Assembly: GCF_900217905.1 (NCBI RefSeq)
Contig: NZ_OBMO01000012.1
Location: 1 to 64,000 of the forward strand
Direction: 5' to 3'
Source of the DNA: Alloalcanivorax xenomutans
GTDB taxonomy: Bacteria > Pseudomonadota > Gammaproteobacteria > Pseudomonadales > Alcanivoracaceae
Length of the DNA: 64,000 bases
Positions 8,950 through 18,819 of this stretch are shown here, piece by piece. The notes beneath the pieces were generated by a model. The model did no database searches. It saw only the letters and a list, made by a program, of their open reading frames with translations, and was not told the DNA's origin. The translations under genes were made by a program, and so were the position numbers. The first letter of the stretch is position 1. Every line of letters begins with the position of its first letter.

Positions 8950-10047
8950 ATGCTTGATAGCGTTCACGTCGTCTTTCATCAAAATGGCCGTTTGCTGGCC
9001 CTCGGGCCGCCCGATCACACCCTGTACGCGCAAGACCGGGAGACCCTTGAGGCCCTGCCGGAGCGGGTCGCCGAGGCCCTCGCTCAGGGTTACCGGTTCG
9101 CCTGCGGCCTGCTGCCGTACACGGCGGGCCTGGCCCTGCACGGCATTGGCCACTGCGATCAGCCGGCGGTGGTGCATCTTTACCGGTCCACACCTCGGCC
9201 GTTCCATCAACAACCCGGCGAGTTCCACCTGACCCGGCCGTTCCGGGCACAGCAAACTGCTGATAAGTATGCCTATGCACTGCAAAGGATCAGTTGCTAT
9301 CTCGTAGCCGGAGATTGCTATCAGGTAAATTACAGTCAACGTTTCGATGCCCGCTTCGAAGGCAACCCGCTGATCGCCTTCCAACGGCTGGTGCACGCGC
9401 ACCCCGCGCCCCATGCCTGTTTTTTCCGCGATCGTGGCGAAGCAGTGTTCGGCGTATCACCGGAGCGCTTCTTGCGGGTGGACGGCCGCGAGGTGGTCAC
9501 CGAGCCGATCAAAGGCTCACGGCCACGCGGTAACAACGAAGAGGAAGATCGGCGCCTGGGAGAAGCTCTGCTGGCCAATCCCAAGGACCGCGCCGAAAAT
9601 CTGATGATCGTGGACCTGTTGCGCAACGACTTGGGGACGGTTTGCGAACCGGGCTCAATAACGGTGGACCCGCTCTTCGAATTGCGCCGCTTCAGTAATG
9701 TGCAGCATCTGGTGTCCACCGTGCACGGCCGCCTGCGCGCGGACGTGACGCCCCTGGCCGCGCTGATCAGCGCCTTTCCCGGAGGCAGCATCACCGGCGC
9801 GCCGAAGAAACGGGCCATGGAAATCATTCAGGAACTGGAACCCGTGCCGCGCGGCCCCTATTGCGGCACGCTGTTCTGGCAGGACGATCAGGGCCGGTTG
9901 GACAGCAACATTCTGATCCGCACCCTCTACACCCGGGGCAACGCGCTGTACTGCCACGGCGGCGGTGGCATCGTGATGGATTCCACCACCGAGGAAGAGT
10001 ATCGGGAGAGCCGCTTCAAGGTGGAAAAGCTGATGGCGGTGTTATAA
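8950..10047 (+). CDS. pabB: Aminodeoxychorismate synthase component I
   Basis: PabB makes 4-amino-4-deoxychorismate from chorismate with ammonia from PabA, for folate synthesis. The 365-aa protein is mainly the chorismate-binding domain. It has PIKGSRPRG with Lys188, the residue that distinguishes PabB (PIKG) from TrpE (PIAG), and later FPGGSITGAPKKRAMEII and a GGGIV-type end. It is shorter than E. coli PabB because the N-terminal region is reduced. The frame is open far upstream, but that part is antisense to the lipoprotein gene. ATG at 8950 (MLDSVHVVFH) is the most reasonable start, although it lacks a clear ribosome site. Confidence 0.9.
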   Translation: MLDSVHVVFHQNGRLLALGPPDHTLYAQDRETLEALPERVAEALAQGYRFACGLLPYTAGLALHGIGHCDQPAVVHLYRSTPRPFHQQPGEFHLTRPFRAQQTADKYAYALQRISCYLVAGDCYQVNYSQRFDARFEGNPLIAFQRLVHAHPAPHACFFRDRGEAVFGVSPERFLRVDGREVVTEPIKGSRPRGNNEEEDRRLGEALLANPKDRAENLMIVDLLRNDLGTVCEPGSITVDPLFELRRFSNVQHLVSTVHGRLRADVTPLAALISAFPGGSITGAPKKRAMEIIQELEPVPRGPYCGTLFWQDDQGRLDSNILIRTLYTRGNALYCHGGGGIVMDSTTEEEYRESRFKVEKLMAVL

Positions 10048-10132
10048 CCCAGCGCTAAAGGAACATTGCGGTCCGTGGATCATTGCTGTGCCGCAATTCG
10101 CCAGCACGCTTACCGCGCCACGGTGGCGCTCC

Positions 10133-10203
10133 ATTCGCGGCCAAGGCCGCTCCCACAGCGGCTCTGTAGTGCTCTCTGTGGGAAGCGAGCTGGCTCGCGA
10201 ATG
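10133..10203. repeat. REP-like inverted pair
   Basis: Two REP-type half elements face each other: ATTCGCGGCCAAGGCCGCTC at 10133-10152, continuing into CCACAG, and CTGTGGGAAGCGAGCTGGCT at about 10176-10195, continuing into CGCGAA. They lie between the convergent pabB and dnaQ genes in a 216-bp gap that otherwise holds nothing recognised. They resemble Pseudomonas REP sequences and the pair at 23287-23352. Confidence 0.7.
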
Positions 10204-10263
10204 CAGCGCGCGTTCATGTTTCCAAACCCCATGGACTACCGCGATATTCTTTCGCCTTCGGTA

Positions 10264-10983
10264 TCAGCCTTCTTCGGTCTCCCACAAGGTGGGCTGGCCG
10301 TTTTGCTCCGCCATGGAACGCAGCTTGTCCAGATGGCGCTGCAGATCGTCGCCGTCAGCGGACACCACCCGCAGCGAAGGGCGATCCGCGCTCAGCCGGC
10401 GAATCGCCTCCGCCTGCCGCTGGCCGCCGCCGCCACTATCCTGTCCGCCCAGGGAAAGGTTGGTCTGGCCACCGGTCATGGCCAGATAAACGTCGGCAAG
10501 AATCTCCGAGTCAAGCAGAGCGCCGTGCAACTCCCGGTGGCCATTGTCCACGTCGTAGCGGCGGCACAACGCGTCCAGGCTGTTCTTCTGCCCGGGGTGC
10601 ATTTCCCGCGCCAGCCGCAGGGTATCCAGCACCCGGCAGCGCTGCTCCACCGTGCCCCACCTGGCGCCCAGCAACTTCAGCTCATGGTTGATGAAGCCCA
10701 CATCGAAAGGCGCGTTGTGGATCACCAGCTCGGCGCCGTCGATGAAATTGACGAATTCCTCGGCGACCTGCGCGAACACCGGCTTGTCGGCGAGGAACTC
10801 CAGGGTGATGCCGTGCACCTCCATCGCCCCCTCGTCGATCTCCCGCTCCGGATTGATGTACAGGTGCAGGTTGTTACCGGTAATGCGGCGGTTCACCACC
10901 TCCACACAACCGATCTCGATAATACGGTGTCCGGCGGCGGGTTCCAGGCCGGTGGTTTCCGTATCCAGTACGATCTGTCTCAT
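10264..10983 (-). CDS. dnaQ: DNA polymerase III epsilon (proofreading exonuclease)
   Basis: The 239-aa protein is the 3'-5' proofreading exonuclease of the replicative polymerase. Exo I (VLDTETTG), Exo II ([11 protein letters not shown]) and Exo III ([15 protein letters not shown]) are present with the catalytic acidic residues. After the nuclease domain, QTNLSL near residues 173-178 resembles the beta-clamp-binding motif found at this place in E. coli. The variable tail then leads to the region that contacts the alpha subunit. Its ATGA start overlaps the stop of rnhA by 4 bp, so the two genes are translationally coupled. Confidence 0.95.
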   Translation of the reverse strand: MRQIVLDTETTGLEPAAGHRIIEIGCVEVVNRRITGNNLHLYINPEREIDEGAMEVHGITLEFLADKPVFAQVAEEFVNFIDGAELVIHNAPFDVGFINHELKLLGARWGTVEQRCRVLDTLRLAREMHPGQKNSLDALCRRYDVDNGHRELHGALLDSEILADVYLAMTGGQTNLSLGGQDSGGGGQRQAEAIRRLSADRPSLRVVSADGDDLQRHLDKLRSMAEQNGQPTLWETEEG

Positions 10984-11423
10984 CGGTCCACACTCATCTG
11001 ATCAATTCCACGGTTGGCCAGGCGGTCCGCCCGTTCGTTCTCCACGTGCCCGCTGTGGCCTCGCACCCAGCGCCATTCCACCTCGTGGGGGGCGGCGGCC
11101 TGATCCAGACGCTGCCACAGATCGGCGTTTTTCACTGGCTGGCGGGAAGCCGTGCGCCAGCCACGCCGCTTCCAGTTGGCCATCCATTCGGTGATACCCT
11201 GACGCACATACTGGGAATCCGTGGTCAACACCACTCGGCAGGGTGACTTCAAGGTTTCCAGAGCCACGATGGCCGCCATCAATTCCATGCGGTTATTGGT
11301 GGTCAACGGCTCGCCGCCGAACAGTTCCTTCTCGTGCTCGCCGTGGCGCAGTAACGCCCCCCAGCCGCCCGGCCCTGGATTACCCCGGCAAGCACCGTCG
11401 GTAAAAATTTCCACTGTCTTCAA
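10980..11423 (-). CDS. rnhA: Ribonuclease HI
   Basis: RNase HI removes RNA from RNA-DNA hybrids. The 147-aa protein keeps the DEDD catalytic set: Asp in [18 protein letters not shown], Glu in [10 protein letters not shown], Asp in TTDSQYV, and the late Asp in NERADRLAN. The longest frame begins at GTG 11435, but that codon overlaps AGGAG. A TTG at 11423 has GGAG 6 nt upstream and gives the usual family start [10 protein letters not shown], so TTG is preferred. The gene overlaps dnaQ by 4 bp and follows the methyltransferase gene by 37 bp. Confidence 0.94.
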   Translation of the reverse strand: MKTVEIFTDGACRGNPGPGGWGALLRHGEHEKELFGGEPLTTNNRMELMAAIVALETLKSPCRVVLTTDSQYVRQGITEWMANWKRRGWRTASRQPVKNADLWQRLDQAAAPHEVEWRWVRGHSGHVENERADRLANRGIDQMSVDR

Positions 11424-11460
11424 GAACCACTCCACTCCTGTCCACTTTTATCTTCGATAT

Positions 11461-12243
11461 TCATTCCACGTTGCGTTGCCAGCGGGCCAGGGGCACGGAA
11501 ATGACCGTCGGGCGCGATGGCTCGCCGCGCCGGAACGACGGCGCCAGCGGTCGCACCATGGCGGCCCGCTTGCGCGCCACCAACAGATAACAGGCGCCGT
11601 GGCGCCACCACAGGCGCCGCCCCAGCCATTCCAGCCACGCCAACCGGCGGCGGCCGCGTTCACCGAGCGGCAAATTGTGGAAGCCGCTGGCCAGGCCTTC
11701 CACCTCAAACCCGAGCACCTGCAACCAGTCACTCACTCGATAGGGGGTGAAATAACGCCCCACCCAGCCAGGCCGGCGGCTGGCACCGGGCCGGAACCAA
11801 CGCGCCAGCCCCAGCAAACTGACCGGTTGAAACGACACCACCGCGATCATGCCTCCCGGCGCCACGCAGCCAGCCGCCTCCCGCAGCACCTGATGCGGCT
11901 CGTCCTGAAACTCGAGACCATGGTGCAGTAGCAACACATCCACGCTGTTCTTGGCGATGGGCAAGGCCTTGGCCTGGGCCTGTATCTGCCCGCCGCCCAG
12001 TTCCGGCGGCGTGACGTTGCAACACCACGGGATACGAATGCCTTCCAGCATGTCCCGGCTGGCGCTGGAACCCACCGACACCGCCCTCTGCCCCACCAGT
12101 CTGGGCAGCCAGTCGGCGAGCAGCTCACGCTCCTCGTTGAGCAGGGCGCGGCCGGCGTCGCTATCCAGCCAGCGATCAAAACGATGCGGCATATCCTGGG
12201 GATGACGCCGGTAGGGGCCGCGGGGCAATGGGGGTAACTGCAT
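11461..12243 (-). CDS. SAM-dependent methyltransferase, YafS-like
   Basis: The roughly 260-aa protein has a class I methyltransferase fold. A glycine/serine-rich first loop (AVSVGSSASRDMLEG) replaces the usual GxGxG, and the motifs SVDVLLLHHGLEF and VAPGGMIAVVSF are recognisable. E. coli yafS also sits with rnhA, dnaQ, gloB and mltD, so this is probably the yafS counterpart. Its substrate is unknown. GTG at 12252 is also possible; ATG at 12243 (MQLPPLPRG) is preferred. It diverges from gloB with about 80 bp between. Confidence 0.82.
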   Translation of the reverse strand: MQLPPLPRGPYRRHPQDMPHRFDRWLDSDAGRALLNEERELLADWLPRLVGQRAVSVGSSASRDMLEGIRIPWCCNVTPPELGGGQIQAQAKALPIAKNSVDVLLLHHGLEFQDEPHQVLREAAGCVAPGGMIAVVSFQPVSLLGLARWFRPGASRRPGWVGRYFTPYRVSDWLQVLGFEVEGLASGFHNLPLGERGRRRLAWLEWLGRRLWWRHGACYLLVARKRAAMVRPLAPSFRRGEPSRPTVISVPLARWQRNVE

Positions 12244-12322
12244 CCGTGACACTCTCCCTGGTAGGCTCGACTCCGTGGTAGGCTAAATGCTGACGTTCAG
12301 TGCCAAATAAGGGTAGCACGAC

Positions 12323-13096
12323 ATGCTTCAGACCCCTACGGCGATCGCCGCCTTCCAGGACAATTACATTTGGGCCCTGCGCCGTGACAATCACTGCGTG
12401 GTGGTTGACCCCGGCGACGCCGCCCCGGTGGAATCCTGGCTGCGCCAGCAGGGCCTGCTTCTTACCGGCATCCTCATCACCCATCACCATCCCGATCATG
12501 TCGGCGGCGTCAACGCCTTGCTGGAGCACCGGGATATCCCGGTATACGGCCCGGCCCGGGAAACCATTCCAGGCCTCACTCACCCTCTCAATGACGGTGA
12601 CCGGGTGAAGCTGGCCGAATTGGATCTGGAACTGGAAGTGCTGGACGTGCCTGGCCACACCCTCGGACACATCGCCTACCATGCCCGCCAGCCGGGCTGG
12701 TTGTTCTGCGGTGACACCCTGTTCGCCGGAGGTTGCGGGCGCCTGTTCGAGGGCACGCCGGAGCAGATGCACCATTCCTTGTCGCGACTGGCGGCGCTAC
12801 CAGAAGACACCCAGGTCTTCTGCGCCCACGAATACACCCTGGCCAATCTCACTTTCGCCGCCAAGGTGACACCGGAGGACCCGGACGTGCGGACGCGTCT
12901 GAACGACGTCAAGGCCCTGCGCGACGCCGGGCATATCACCCTGCCCTCCACCATCGCGGTGGAGCGCCGCACCAACCCCTTCCTGCGTGCCACCGAGCCC
13001 GCTCTGCGTCAGTCCTGTGAGCGCCACTTCGACGCGCCGCTGGACACCCCGGTGGACAGCTTCGCCGCCCTGCGGCGCTGGAAGGACAACGGCTGA
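12323..13096 (+). CDS. gloB: Hydroxyacylglutathione hydrolase (glyoxalase II)
   Basis: The enzyme hydrolyses S-lactoylglutathione to lactate and glutathione, completing methylglyoxal detoxification. The 257-aa protein has the metallo-beta-lactamase metal motif THHHPDH at residues 53-59, a following His in VPGHTLGH, the bridging Asp in FCGDTLFAGGCGRLFEG, and a last His in CAHEYTLANL. The C-terminal glutathione-binding domain has VERRTNPFLR. AAGGGT precedes the ATG. The neighbours yafS-like and mltD match the enterobacterial order. Confidence 0.96.
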   Translation: MLQTPTAIAAFQDNYIWALRRDNHCVVVDPGDAAPVESWLRQQGLLLTGILITHHHPDHVGGVNALLEHRDIPVYGPARETIPGLTHPLNDGDRVKLAELDLELEVLDVPGHTLGHIAYHARQPGWLFCGDTLFAGGCGRLFEGTPEQMHHSLSRLAALPEDTQVFCAHEYTLANLTFAAKVTPEDPDVRTRLNDVKALRDAGHITLPSTIAVERRTNPFLRATEPALRQSCERHFDAPLDTPVDSFAALRRWKDNG

Positions 13097-13125
13097 CGCC
13101 GGACACATTCAGCGGTTCTTTAACC

Positions 13126-13154
13126 TTGCCGTAACCTTTCCCGGTCCCTAGAAT
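13126..13154 (+). promoter_or_regulatory. Probable promoter of mltD
   Basis: TTGCCG (13126-13131) and TAGAAT (13149-13154) are separated by 17 bp and end 31 bp before the mltD start. Confidence 0.5.
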
Positions 13155-13185
13155 TCACCGGAATTTCAATAGCCATATAATTGAC

Positions 13186-14760
13186 ATGCATAAACTTCTA
13201 GGCGTTTTTGCCTTGGGGGTGTTGTGGTTTGGCGGGGGCTGCTCACTGACACCATCCGTGGATGAACTGCCGCCCATGCCACCGGCGGCACCGGAACCAA
13301 TACCGGAACCAGAGGCAGGCACAGCCGGCCTCGCCAACGGCATGGCGGAACCCGAGCCCACGGCCATCGCCGAGCCGGCGGACCAGGACCAGGATCTCTG
13401 GGCGCGACTGCGTGAAGGATACGGCCTGCCCCGGGTGGACAATCCCCGAGTGGAAGAGCAGCGGGTGTTCTATACCCGCCACCCGGTCTATTTCACCCGG
13501 GTCACCACGCGCGCGGAGCGCTACCTGAAATTCATCGTCGACGAAACCGAAGCCCGGCAAATGCCCACCGAGCTGGCGCTGCTGCCGGTGGTGGAAAGCG
13601 CCTTCGACCCCTTCGCCTACTCCCATGGCCGCGCCGCCGGGCCCTGGCAGTTCATTCCCTCCACCGGCCAGCATTTCGGTCTGCGCCAGGATTGGTGGTA
13701 CGACGGCCGCCGCGACATCATCGCTTCCACCCGCGCCGCTCTCACCTATCTGCAACAGCTCGCCGACCGTTTCGACGGGGACTGGCTGCTGGCGCTGGCC
13801 TCCTACAACGCCGGTGCCGGCACCATTCTCCGGGCTCAGAAACGCAACGAAGCGGCGGGCAAGCCCACCGACTTCTGGAGCCTGGATCTGCCCACGGAAA
13901 CCACCGCCTATGTACCCAAGCTGCTGGCGGTGGCGGATATTGTCAGAAACCCCAAGCAATATGGCGTGGCTCTGCACCCGATCACCGATGTGCCCTACTT
14001 CATCAGTGTCGACACCGGTGGGCAATTGGATCTGACCCAGGCCGCCCGGCTCGCCGAAGTGCCCATGGAAGAACTGTATCTGCTCAATCCCGGCTTCAAT
14101 CGCTGGGCCACGGCCCCCGCCGGCCCGCACCGCCTGCTGGTGCCCGCGGACAAGGCGGACCGGTTCAAGGCCGGGCTGGCCAGCTTACCCGCCGGCCAAC
14201 GGATGCGCTGGCAGCGTTACACCATCGCTCGCGGCGACAATCTGCAAAGCATCGCCCGCCGCCATCGCACCAAGGTGCAGGTCCTGCGCGAGATCAATCA
14301 CCTCAAGGGCAACACCATCATCGCCGGCAAGACCCTGCTGATTCCTCAATCCGCCCGCGGCAGCGCGGCTCCGGCCGGGGACGGCGCCAAGCCGCGGGGC
14401 CGGCGGCTGGCACACAAGGTCGACAGCGGCGATACCCTGTGGGACCTGGCCCGGCATTACCAGGTGTCGGTACGCGACCTGGCCCAATGGAACGATCTCG
14501 ACCCCAAGGATCCACTGCGGGTCGGGCAGACCTTGCAGGTATGGAGCGGCAACGAAAGCGGCGATCAGGGGCAACGTTCCGAAATGGTTCGCCAGGTCCG
14601 CTATTCGGTACGCCACGGTGATTCGTTGTACACCATCGCCAATCGCTTTAATGTGTCCGTGAACGACATTCGCAGTTGGAATAATACCCTGAGCAAGCGC
14701 CGCTACCTGCGTCCCGGTGATCGTGTCACGCTGTTCGTGGACATTCGCGACGCCCCCTGA
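13186..14760 (+). CDS. mltD: Membrane-bound lytic transglycosylase D, three LysM domains
   Basis: MltD cleaves peptidoglycan with formation of 1,6-anhydro-muropeptides. The 524-aa precursor has a lipoprotein signal ending at Cys19, a proline/glutamate-rich linker, then an SLT domain with the catalytic Glu in LLPVVESAFDPFAYS and the motifs AAGPWQFIPSTG and ASYNAGAG. Three LysM repeats follow, at about 345-388, 406-450 and 472-518, for binding glycan chains. E. coli MltD has two LysM domains, so a third is an extension seen in other gammaproteobacteria. No strong ribosome site precedes the ATG. Confidence 0.94.
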   Translation: MHKLLGVFALGVLWFGGGCSLTPSVDELPPMPPAAPEPIPEPEAGTAGLANGMAEPEPTAIAEPADQDQDLWARLREGYGLPRVDNPRVEEQRVFYTRHPVYFTRVTTRAERYLKFIVDETEARQMPTELALLPVVESAFDPFAYSHGRAAGPWQFIPSTGQHFGLRQDWWYDGRRDIIASTRAALTYLQQLADRFDGDWLLALASYNAGAGTILRAQKRNEAAGKPTDFWSLDLPTETTAYVPKLLAVADIVRNPKQYGVALHPITDVPYFISVDTGGQLDLTQAARLAEVPMEELYLLNPGFNRWATAPAGPHRLLVPADKADRFKAGLASLPAGQRMRWQRYTIARGDNLQSIARRHRTKVQVLREINHLKGNTIIAGKTLLIPQSARGSAAPAGDGAKPRGRRLAHKVDSGDTLWDLARHYQVSVRDLAQWNDLDPKDPLRVGQTLQVWSGNESGDQGQRSEMVRQVRYSVRHGDSLYTIANRFNVSVNDIRSWNNTLSKRRYLRPGDRVTLFVDIRDAP

Positions 14761-14810
14761 TCGAACCGTGCGGGCCGCCGGAACGCCGCGCGCCGCTCAT
14801 GGTCATATAC

Positions 14811-14853
14811 CCTGTCGAAGGCGCTGAAAGCTGGCACCGAGGCCTTCGACAGG
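14811..14853. repeat. Inverted repeat upstream of yejA
   Basis: CCTGTCGAAGGC (14811-14822) and GCCTTCGACAGG (14842-14853) form a perfect 12-bp stem with a 19-nt loop. It lies between mltD and yejA and may end mltD transcription, although the following T content is low. The CTTCGACAGG core is a repeat seen in many bacterial genomes. Confidence 0.6.
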
Positions 14854-14896
14854 CTCTAATATGAGATTCGATGACGATCAGGAGTGGATAATAACG

Positions 14897-16696
14897 ATGA
14901 GAGCCGTCACCATTTTGTTGGGTTTGCTGCTGGTCCTGCCGGCCTTCGCCGAGGTGCACAGCGGCCATGCCATCACCATGTACGACGCTCCCAAGTATGG
15001 CCCTTCCTTCCGTCACTTCGACTACGTCAATGCCGACGCCCCCAAGGGCGGTCAGATCAAACTCCATGTGATCGGCGGCTTCGACAGCTTCATGCCCTAC
15101 CTGCCCAAGGGCAGTGCCGCCGCCGGCGTCGGCGGTCTCGGTCCCAGCTATATTTACGACAGCCTGACCGTGCGCAGCCTGGACGAGCCGTTCACCGAAT
15201 ACGGACTGCTCGCCGAACGCATGGAATGGCCGGACGATCGCGGCTGGATCACCTTTACTCTGCGTGACGAAGCCCGCTTCGCCGATGGTCACCCGGTCAC
15301 CGCCGAGGACGTGGTATGGAGCTTCAATCAGCTGACCGAACATGGCCAGCCGCTTTACGCCTACTACTATGCCGACGTGGAAAAGGTGGAGGCACTCTCC
15401 GAGCGCAAGGTGAAGTTCACCTTCAAACCCGGCGACAACCGGGAACTGGTAATGATCGTCGGCCAGCTTCCGGTATTGCCCAAGCACTTCTGGAAAGACA
15501 AGGATTTCACTCAGGCGGATCTCACCGTGCCAATGGGGTCCGGCCCTTATCGCATCGCCAGTTTCAAGCCCGGCAAACAGGTGGTGTATGAGCGCCGTGA
15601 TGACTACTGGGCCTGGGACCTGCCTGTCATCCAGGGCCAGTACAACTTCGACCGGGTGATCTTTGAGTATTATCTGGACCAGACCGTGGCGCTGGAGGCC
15701 TTCAAGAAAGGCGATTACGACTTCCGCTTCGAGATGAACTCCAAACTCTGGGCCACCGCCTACACCGGGCGGGATTTCAACAGCGGCAAGCTGGTGAAGG
15801 AAGAAGTCCATCACCAGAACCCTTCAGGCATGCAGGGCTTTATCTTCAATACGCGCCGCCCGTTGTTCCAGGACCCGGTGTTGCGCGAGGCCATGGCCTA
15901 CGCGCTGGACTTTGAATGGTCCAACAAGCAGCTGTTCTATAACCAGTACAAGCGCACCCGCAGCTATTTCCAGAACTCGGAGATGGCCGCCACCGGACTG
16001 CCCTCCGAAGCCGAGCTGAAACTGCTGGAACCTTTACGTGATAAGCTGCCTGAGCGGGTCTTTACCGAGGAGTATCAACCACCGGTCTCCGACGGCACCG
16101 GCCGTCCGCGGGAGAATCTGCGTACCGCCCAGACCCTGCTCAAGAAAGCCGGCTATGAGGTGCGTAACGGTCAGTTGTTCAATCCCGAAGGGAAGCCGGT
16201 GAAGTTCGAGTTTCTGCTTTACAGCCCGGCCTTCGAACGTGTGGTCCTGCCCTTCTCCCGCAACCTCAAGGCTCTGGGTATCAGCGCCGATGTGATCCGC
16301 GTGGATGAGTCCCAATACCTGCAGCGGGTGCGAAATTTCAATTTCGACATGATCGTCGGCGGCTGGGGCCAGTCCTCCTCTCCGGGCAACGAACAGCGGG
16401 ACTTCTGGTCCAGCAAGGCGGCGGACCGGCCCAGCAGCCGCAATTACGCCGGCATCAAGGATCCGGCCATCGACAGCCTGGTGAAAACCCTGATTTCCGC
16501 CAAGGACCGTGAGGCCCTGGTGACCAGTAGCCGGGCGCTGGATCGCGCCCTGCAGTGGGGATTTTATGTGATCCCCAATTGGGGGATGGATTACCACCGC
16601 TTCGCCTACCGCTCCCGGTTGGCCCATCCGGATTTGCCGCCGTACCTTGGCGTCGACGGGGCCCTGGATCTTTGGTGGGATACAACGGCGGAATAA
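14897..16696 (+). CDS. yejA: Peptide ABC transporter substrate-binding protein YejA
   Basis: This periplasmic receptor (599 aa from 14897) belongs to the SBP family 5 used for oligopeptide import. A Sec signal peptide (MRAVTILLGLLLVLPAFA) is followed by mature sequence with DYVNADAPKGGQIKL, a typical YejA opening. An earlier in-frame ATG at 14861 would put 12 charged residues before the signal, and AGGAG lies upstream of 14897, so the later start is used. The stop codon is directly followed by the yejB ATG. Related systems import peptides including microcin C-type compounds. Confidence 0.92.
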   Translation: MRAVTILLGLLLVLPAFAEVHSGHAITMYDAPKYGPSFRHFDYVNADAPKGGQIKLHVIGGFDSFMPYLPKGSAAAGVGGLGPSYIYDSLTVRSLDEPFTEYGLLAERMEWPDDRGWITFTLRDEARFADGHPVTAEDVVWSFNQLTEHGQPLYAYYYADVEKVEALSERKVKFTFKPGDNRELVMIVGQLPVLPKHFWKDKDFTQADLTVPMGSGPYRIASFKPGKQVVYERRDDYWAWDLPVIQGQYNFDRVIFEYYLDQTVALEAFKKGDYDFRFEMNSKLWATAYTGRDFNSGKLVKEEVHHQNPSGMQGFIFNTRRPLFQDPVLREAMAYALDFEWSNKQLFYNQYKRTRSYFQNSEMAATGLPSEAELKLLEPLRDKLPERVFTEEYQPPVSDGTGRPRENLRTAQTLLKKAGYEVRNGQLFNPEGKPVKFEFLLYSPAFERVVLPFSRNLKALGISADVIRVDESQYLQRVRNFNFDMIVGGWGQSSSPGNEQRDFWSSKAADRPSSRNYAGIKDPAIDSLVKTLISAKDREALVTSSRALDRALQWGFYVIPNWGMDYHRFAYRSRLAHPDLPPYLGVDGALDLWWDTTAE

Positions 16697-17785
16697 ATGC
16701 CACGTTATATTCTCAAACGACTATTGCTGATCATTCCCACCCTGTTCGGCATCCTTTTGCTGAACTTCCTGGTGGTACAGGCGGCGCCCGGCGGCCCGGT
16801 GGAGCGCGTGCTCGCCGAGCTTCAGGGTCAGGGCGGTGGCGCGGGCCCCGGCGGCGGCTTCGCCGGCACCACGGCCGATACCATCGGCGGTGGCGGACAC
16901 TCCGGCTATCGTGGCTCCACCGGGCTGTCACCGGAGCTGGTGGCCCGTATCGAGCAGTTCTACGGCTTCGACAAACCGGCCCTGGAACGCTTTTGGATCA
17001 TGCTGCGCAACTACCTGAGATTCGACTTCGGCGAGTCCTATTATCGCGACCGTCCAGTATCAGATCTGATCATCGAGCGCATTCCAGTGTCGGTATCATT
17101 GGGGCTGTGGAGCACGCTCATCGCCTACCTGGTGTCGATTCCTCTGGGCATTCGCAAAGCGGTGAAGGACGGCTCCCGATTCGATGTCTGGAGCAGCACC
17201 GCCATCGCCATCGGTTACGCCATTCCCAGTTTTCTGTTCGCCATACTGCTGGTGGTGCTGTTCGCCGGCGGTTCCTATTTTGAGTGGTTCCCGCTGCGCG
17301 GCCTGACTTCGGACAATTTCGAGCAGTTGTCCTGGTTTGGCAAGATCATCGATTACCTGCACCACATCGCACTGCCCACCCTCGCCATCGTCATCGGCAA
17401 TTTCGCCACCCTCACCATGCTGACCAAAAACTCGTTCCTCGACGAGATCGGCAAGCAGTATGTGCAGACCGCCCGGGCCAAGGGGCTGAGTGAAAAGCAG
17501 GTGCTCTACCGCCATGTTTTCCGCAATGCCATGCTGATCATCATCGCCGGTTTCCCGGCCGCTTTCGTCAGTGTGTTTTTCACCGGCGTGTTGTTGATCG
17601 AGTATATCTTCTCCCTGGACGGTCTCGGGCTGCTTGGCTTCGAATCGGTGATCAACCGGGACTATCCGGTGGTGTTCGGTACCCTGTTCATCTTCACCCT
17701 GCTGGGCATGCTGCTGAAACTGGTCTCCGACCTGACCTACATGTGGGTGGACCCGCGTATCGATTTCGAGCGGAGGGCCCACTGA
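16697..17785 (+). CDS. yejB: Peptide ABC transporter permease YejB
   Basis: The 362-aa inner-membrane permease has the N-terminal segment of the DppB family ([24 protein letters not shown]), the EAA-loop region [23 protein letters not shown] that docks the ATPase, and several membrane spans. A glycine-rich insert at about residues 40-75 is typical of YejB and lies in the first periplasmic loop. The start abuts the yejA stop, and the stop overlaps the yejE ATG by one base, so the genes are co-transcribed. Confidence 0.93.
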   Translation: MPRYILKRLLLIIPTLFGILLLNFLVVQAAPGGPVERVLAELQGQGGGAGPGGGFAGTTADTIGGGGHSGYRGSTGLSPELVARIEQFYGFDKPALERFWIMLRNYLRFDFGESYYRDRPVSDLIIERIPVSVSLGLWSTLIAYLVSIPLGIRKAVKDGSRFDVWSSTAIAIGYAIPSFLFAILLVVLFAGGSYFEWFPLRGLTSDNFEQLSWFGKIIDYLHHIALPTLAIVIGNFATLTMLTKNSFLDEIGKQYVQTARAKGLSEKQVLYRHVFRNAMLIIIAGFPAAFVSVFFTGVLLIEYIFSLDGLGLLGFESVINRDYPVVFGTLFIFTLLGMLLKLVSDLTYMWVDPRIDFERRAH

Positions 17786-18819
17786 TGATGGCGACGGCAA
17801 GCGCCCCTCTCTGGCGGCGGCAATGGCGGGCGTTCCGGGCCAACCGCCGCGGCTTCTGGTCCCTGCTGGTATTCCTGGTGCTGTTTGTGCTCAGTCTCGG
17901 CGCGGAATGGATCGCCAACGACAAACCTTTGTTGATTCGTTATGACGGCGCTTTCTATACCCCGGTGCTGAACACCTATCCGGAAACCACCTTTGGCGGT
18001 TTCTTCGAGACCGAAGCCAATTACCGGGATCCGGTGGTGCGGGAGTTGATCGAGGAAAAGGGCTGGATGCTTTGGCCGGCGATCCGCTACCACTACACCA
18101 CCATCAATTACGAGCTCACGGTACCGGCGCCGGCGCCACCTTCGGCGGAGAACTGGCTCGGCACCGATGATCAAGGCCGGGACGTGCTGGCGCGCCTGAT
18201 CTACGGTTTCCGTACCTCGGTGCTGTTTGGTTTGATGCTGACCCTGAGCGCCAGCGCCATCGGCATCATGGTCGGCGCCATCCAGGGCTATTACGGTGGC
18301 TGGACCGATCTTGCCGGACAGCGCTTCATCGAAATCTGGTCGAGCATGCCGATCCTCTATCTGATCATCATCCTCTCCAGTTTCGTGGTGCCCAGTTTCT
18401 GGAGCCTGCTGGTGATCATGCTGCTGTTCTCGTGGATGACACTGGTGGATCTGGTGCGCGCCGAATTCCTGCGTTGCCGCAACATGGAATACGTGCGTGC
18501 CGCCCAGGCCATCGGCGTGCGCACACCGGTGATCATGTTCCGGCACATGCTGCCCAATGCCATGGTCGCCACCCTCACCTATCTGCCGTTCGTACTCAAT
18601 GCCGCGGTGATCACTCTCACCTCCCTGGACTTCATCGGTTTCGGCCTGCCACCGGGTTCACCGTCACTGGGTGAGTTGCTGGGCCAGGGCAAAGCCAACC
18701 TGCAGGCCCCGTGGCTGGGACTCAGCGCCTTCGTCACCCTGGCGTTGATGTTGTCTCTGCTGGTGTTCATCGGTGAAGCCGTGCGCGATGCCTTCGACCC
18801 GAGGAAATTCCTGTCATGA
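17785..18819 (+). CDS. yejE: Peptide ABC transporter permease YejE
   Basis: This 344-aa partner permease is of the DppC type. An N-terminal RRQWRAFRANRRGFWSLLVF segment leads into the first span, followed by a long periplasmic loop, LGTDDQGRDVLARLIYG, and the EAA loop YVRAAQAIGVRTPVIMFRHMLPNA. The open frame runs 42 bp further upstream into yejB, but GGAGGG precedes the ATG at 17785, which overlaps the yejB stop (TGATG). The end overlaps yejF by 4 bp (ATGA). Confidence 0.93.
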   Translation: MMATASAPLWRRQWRAFRANRRGFWSLLVFLVLFVLSLGAEWIANDKPLLIRYDGAFYTPVLNTYPETTFGGFFETEANYRDPVVRELIEEKGWMLWPAIRYHYTTINYELTVPAPAPPSAENWLGTDDQGRDVLARLIYGFRTSVLFGLMLTLSASAIGIMVGAIQGYYGGWTDLAGQRFIEIWSSMPILYLIIILSSFVVPSFWSLLVIMLLFSWMTLVDLVRAEFLRCRNMEYVRAAQAIGVRTPVIMFRHMLPNAMVATLTYLPFVLNAAVITLTSLDFIGFGLPPGSPSLGELLGQGKANLQAPWLGLSAFVTLALMLSLLVFIGEAVRDAFDPRKFLS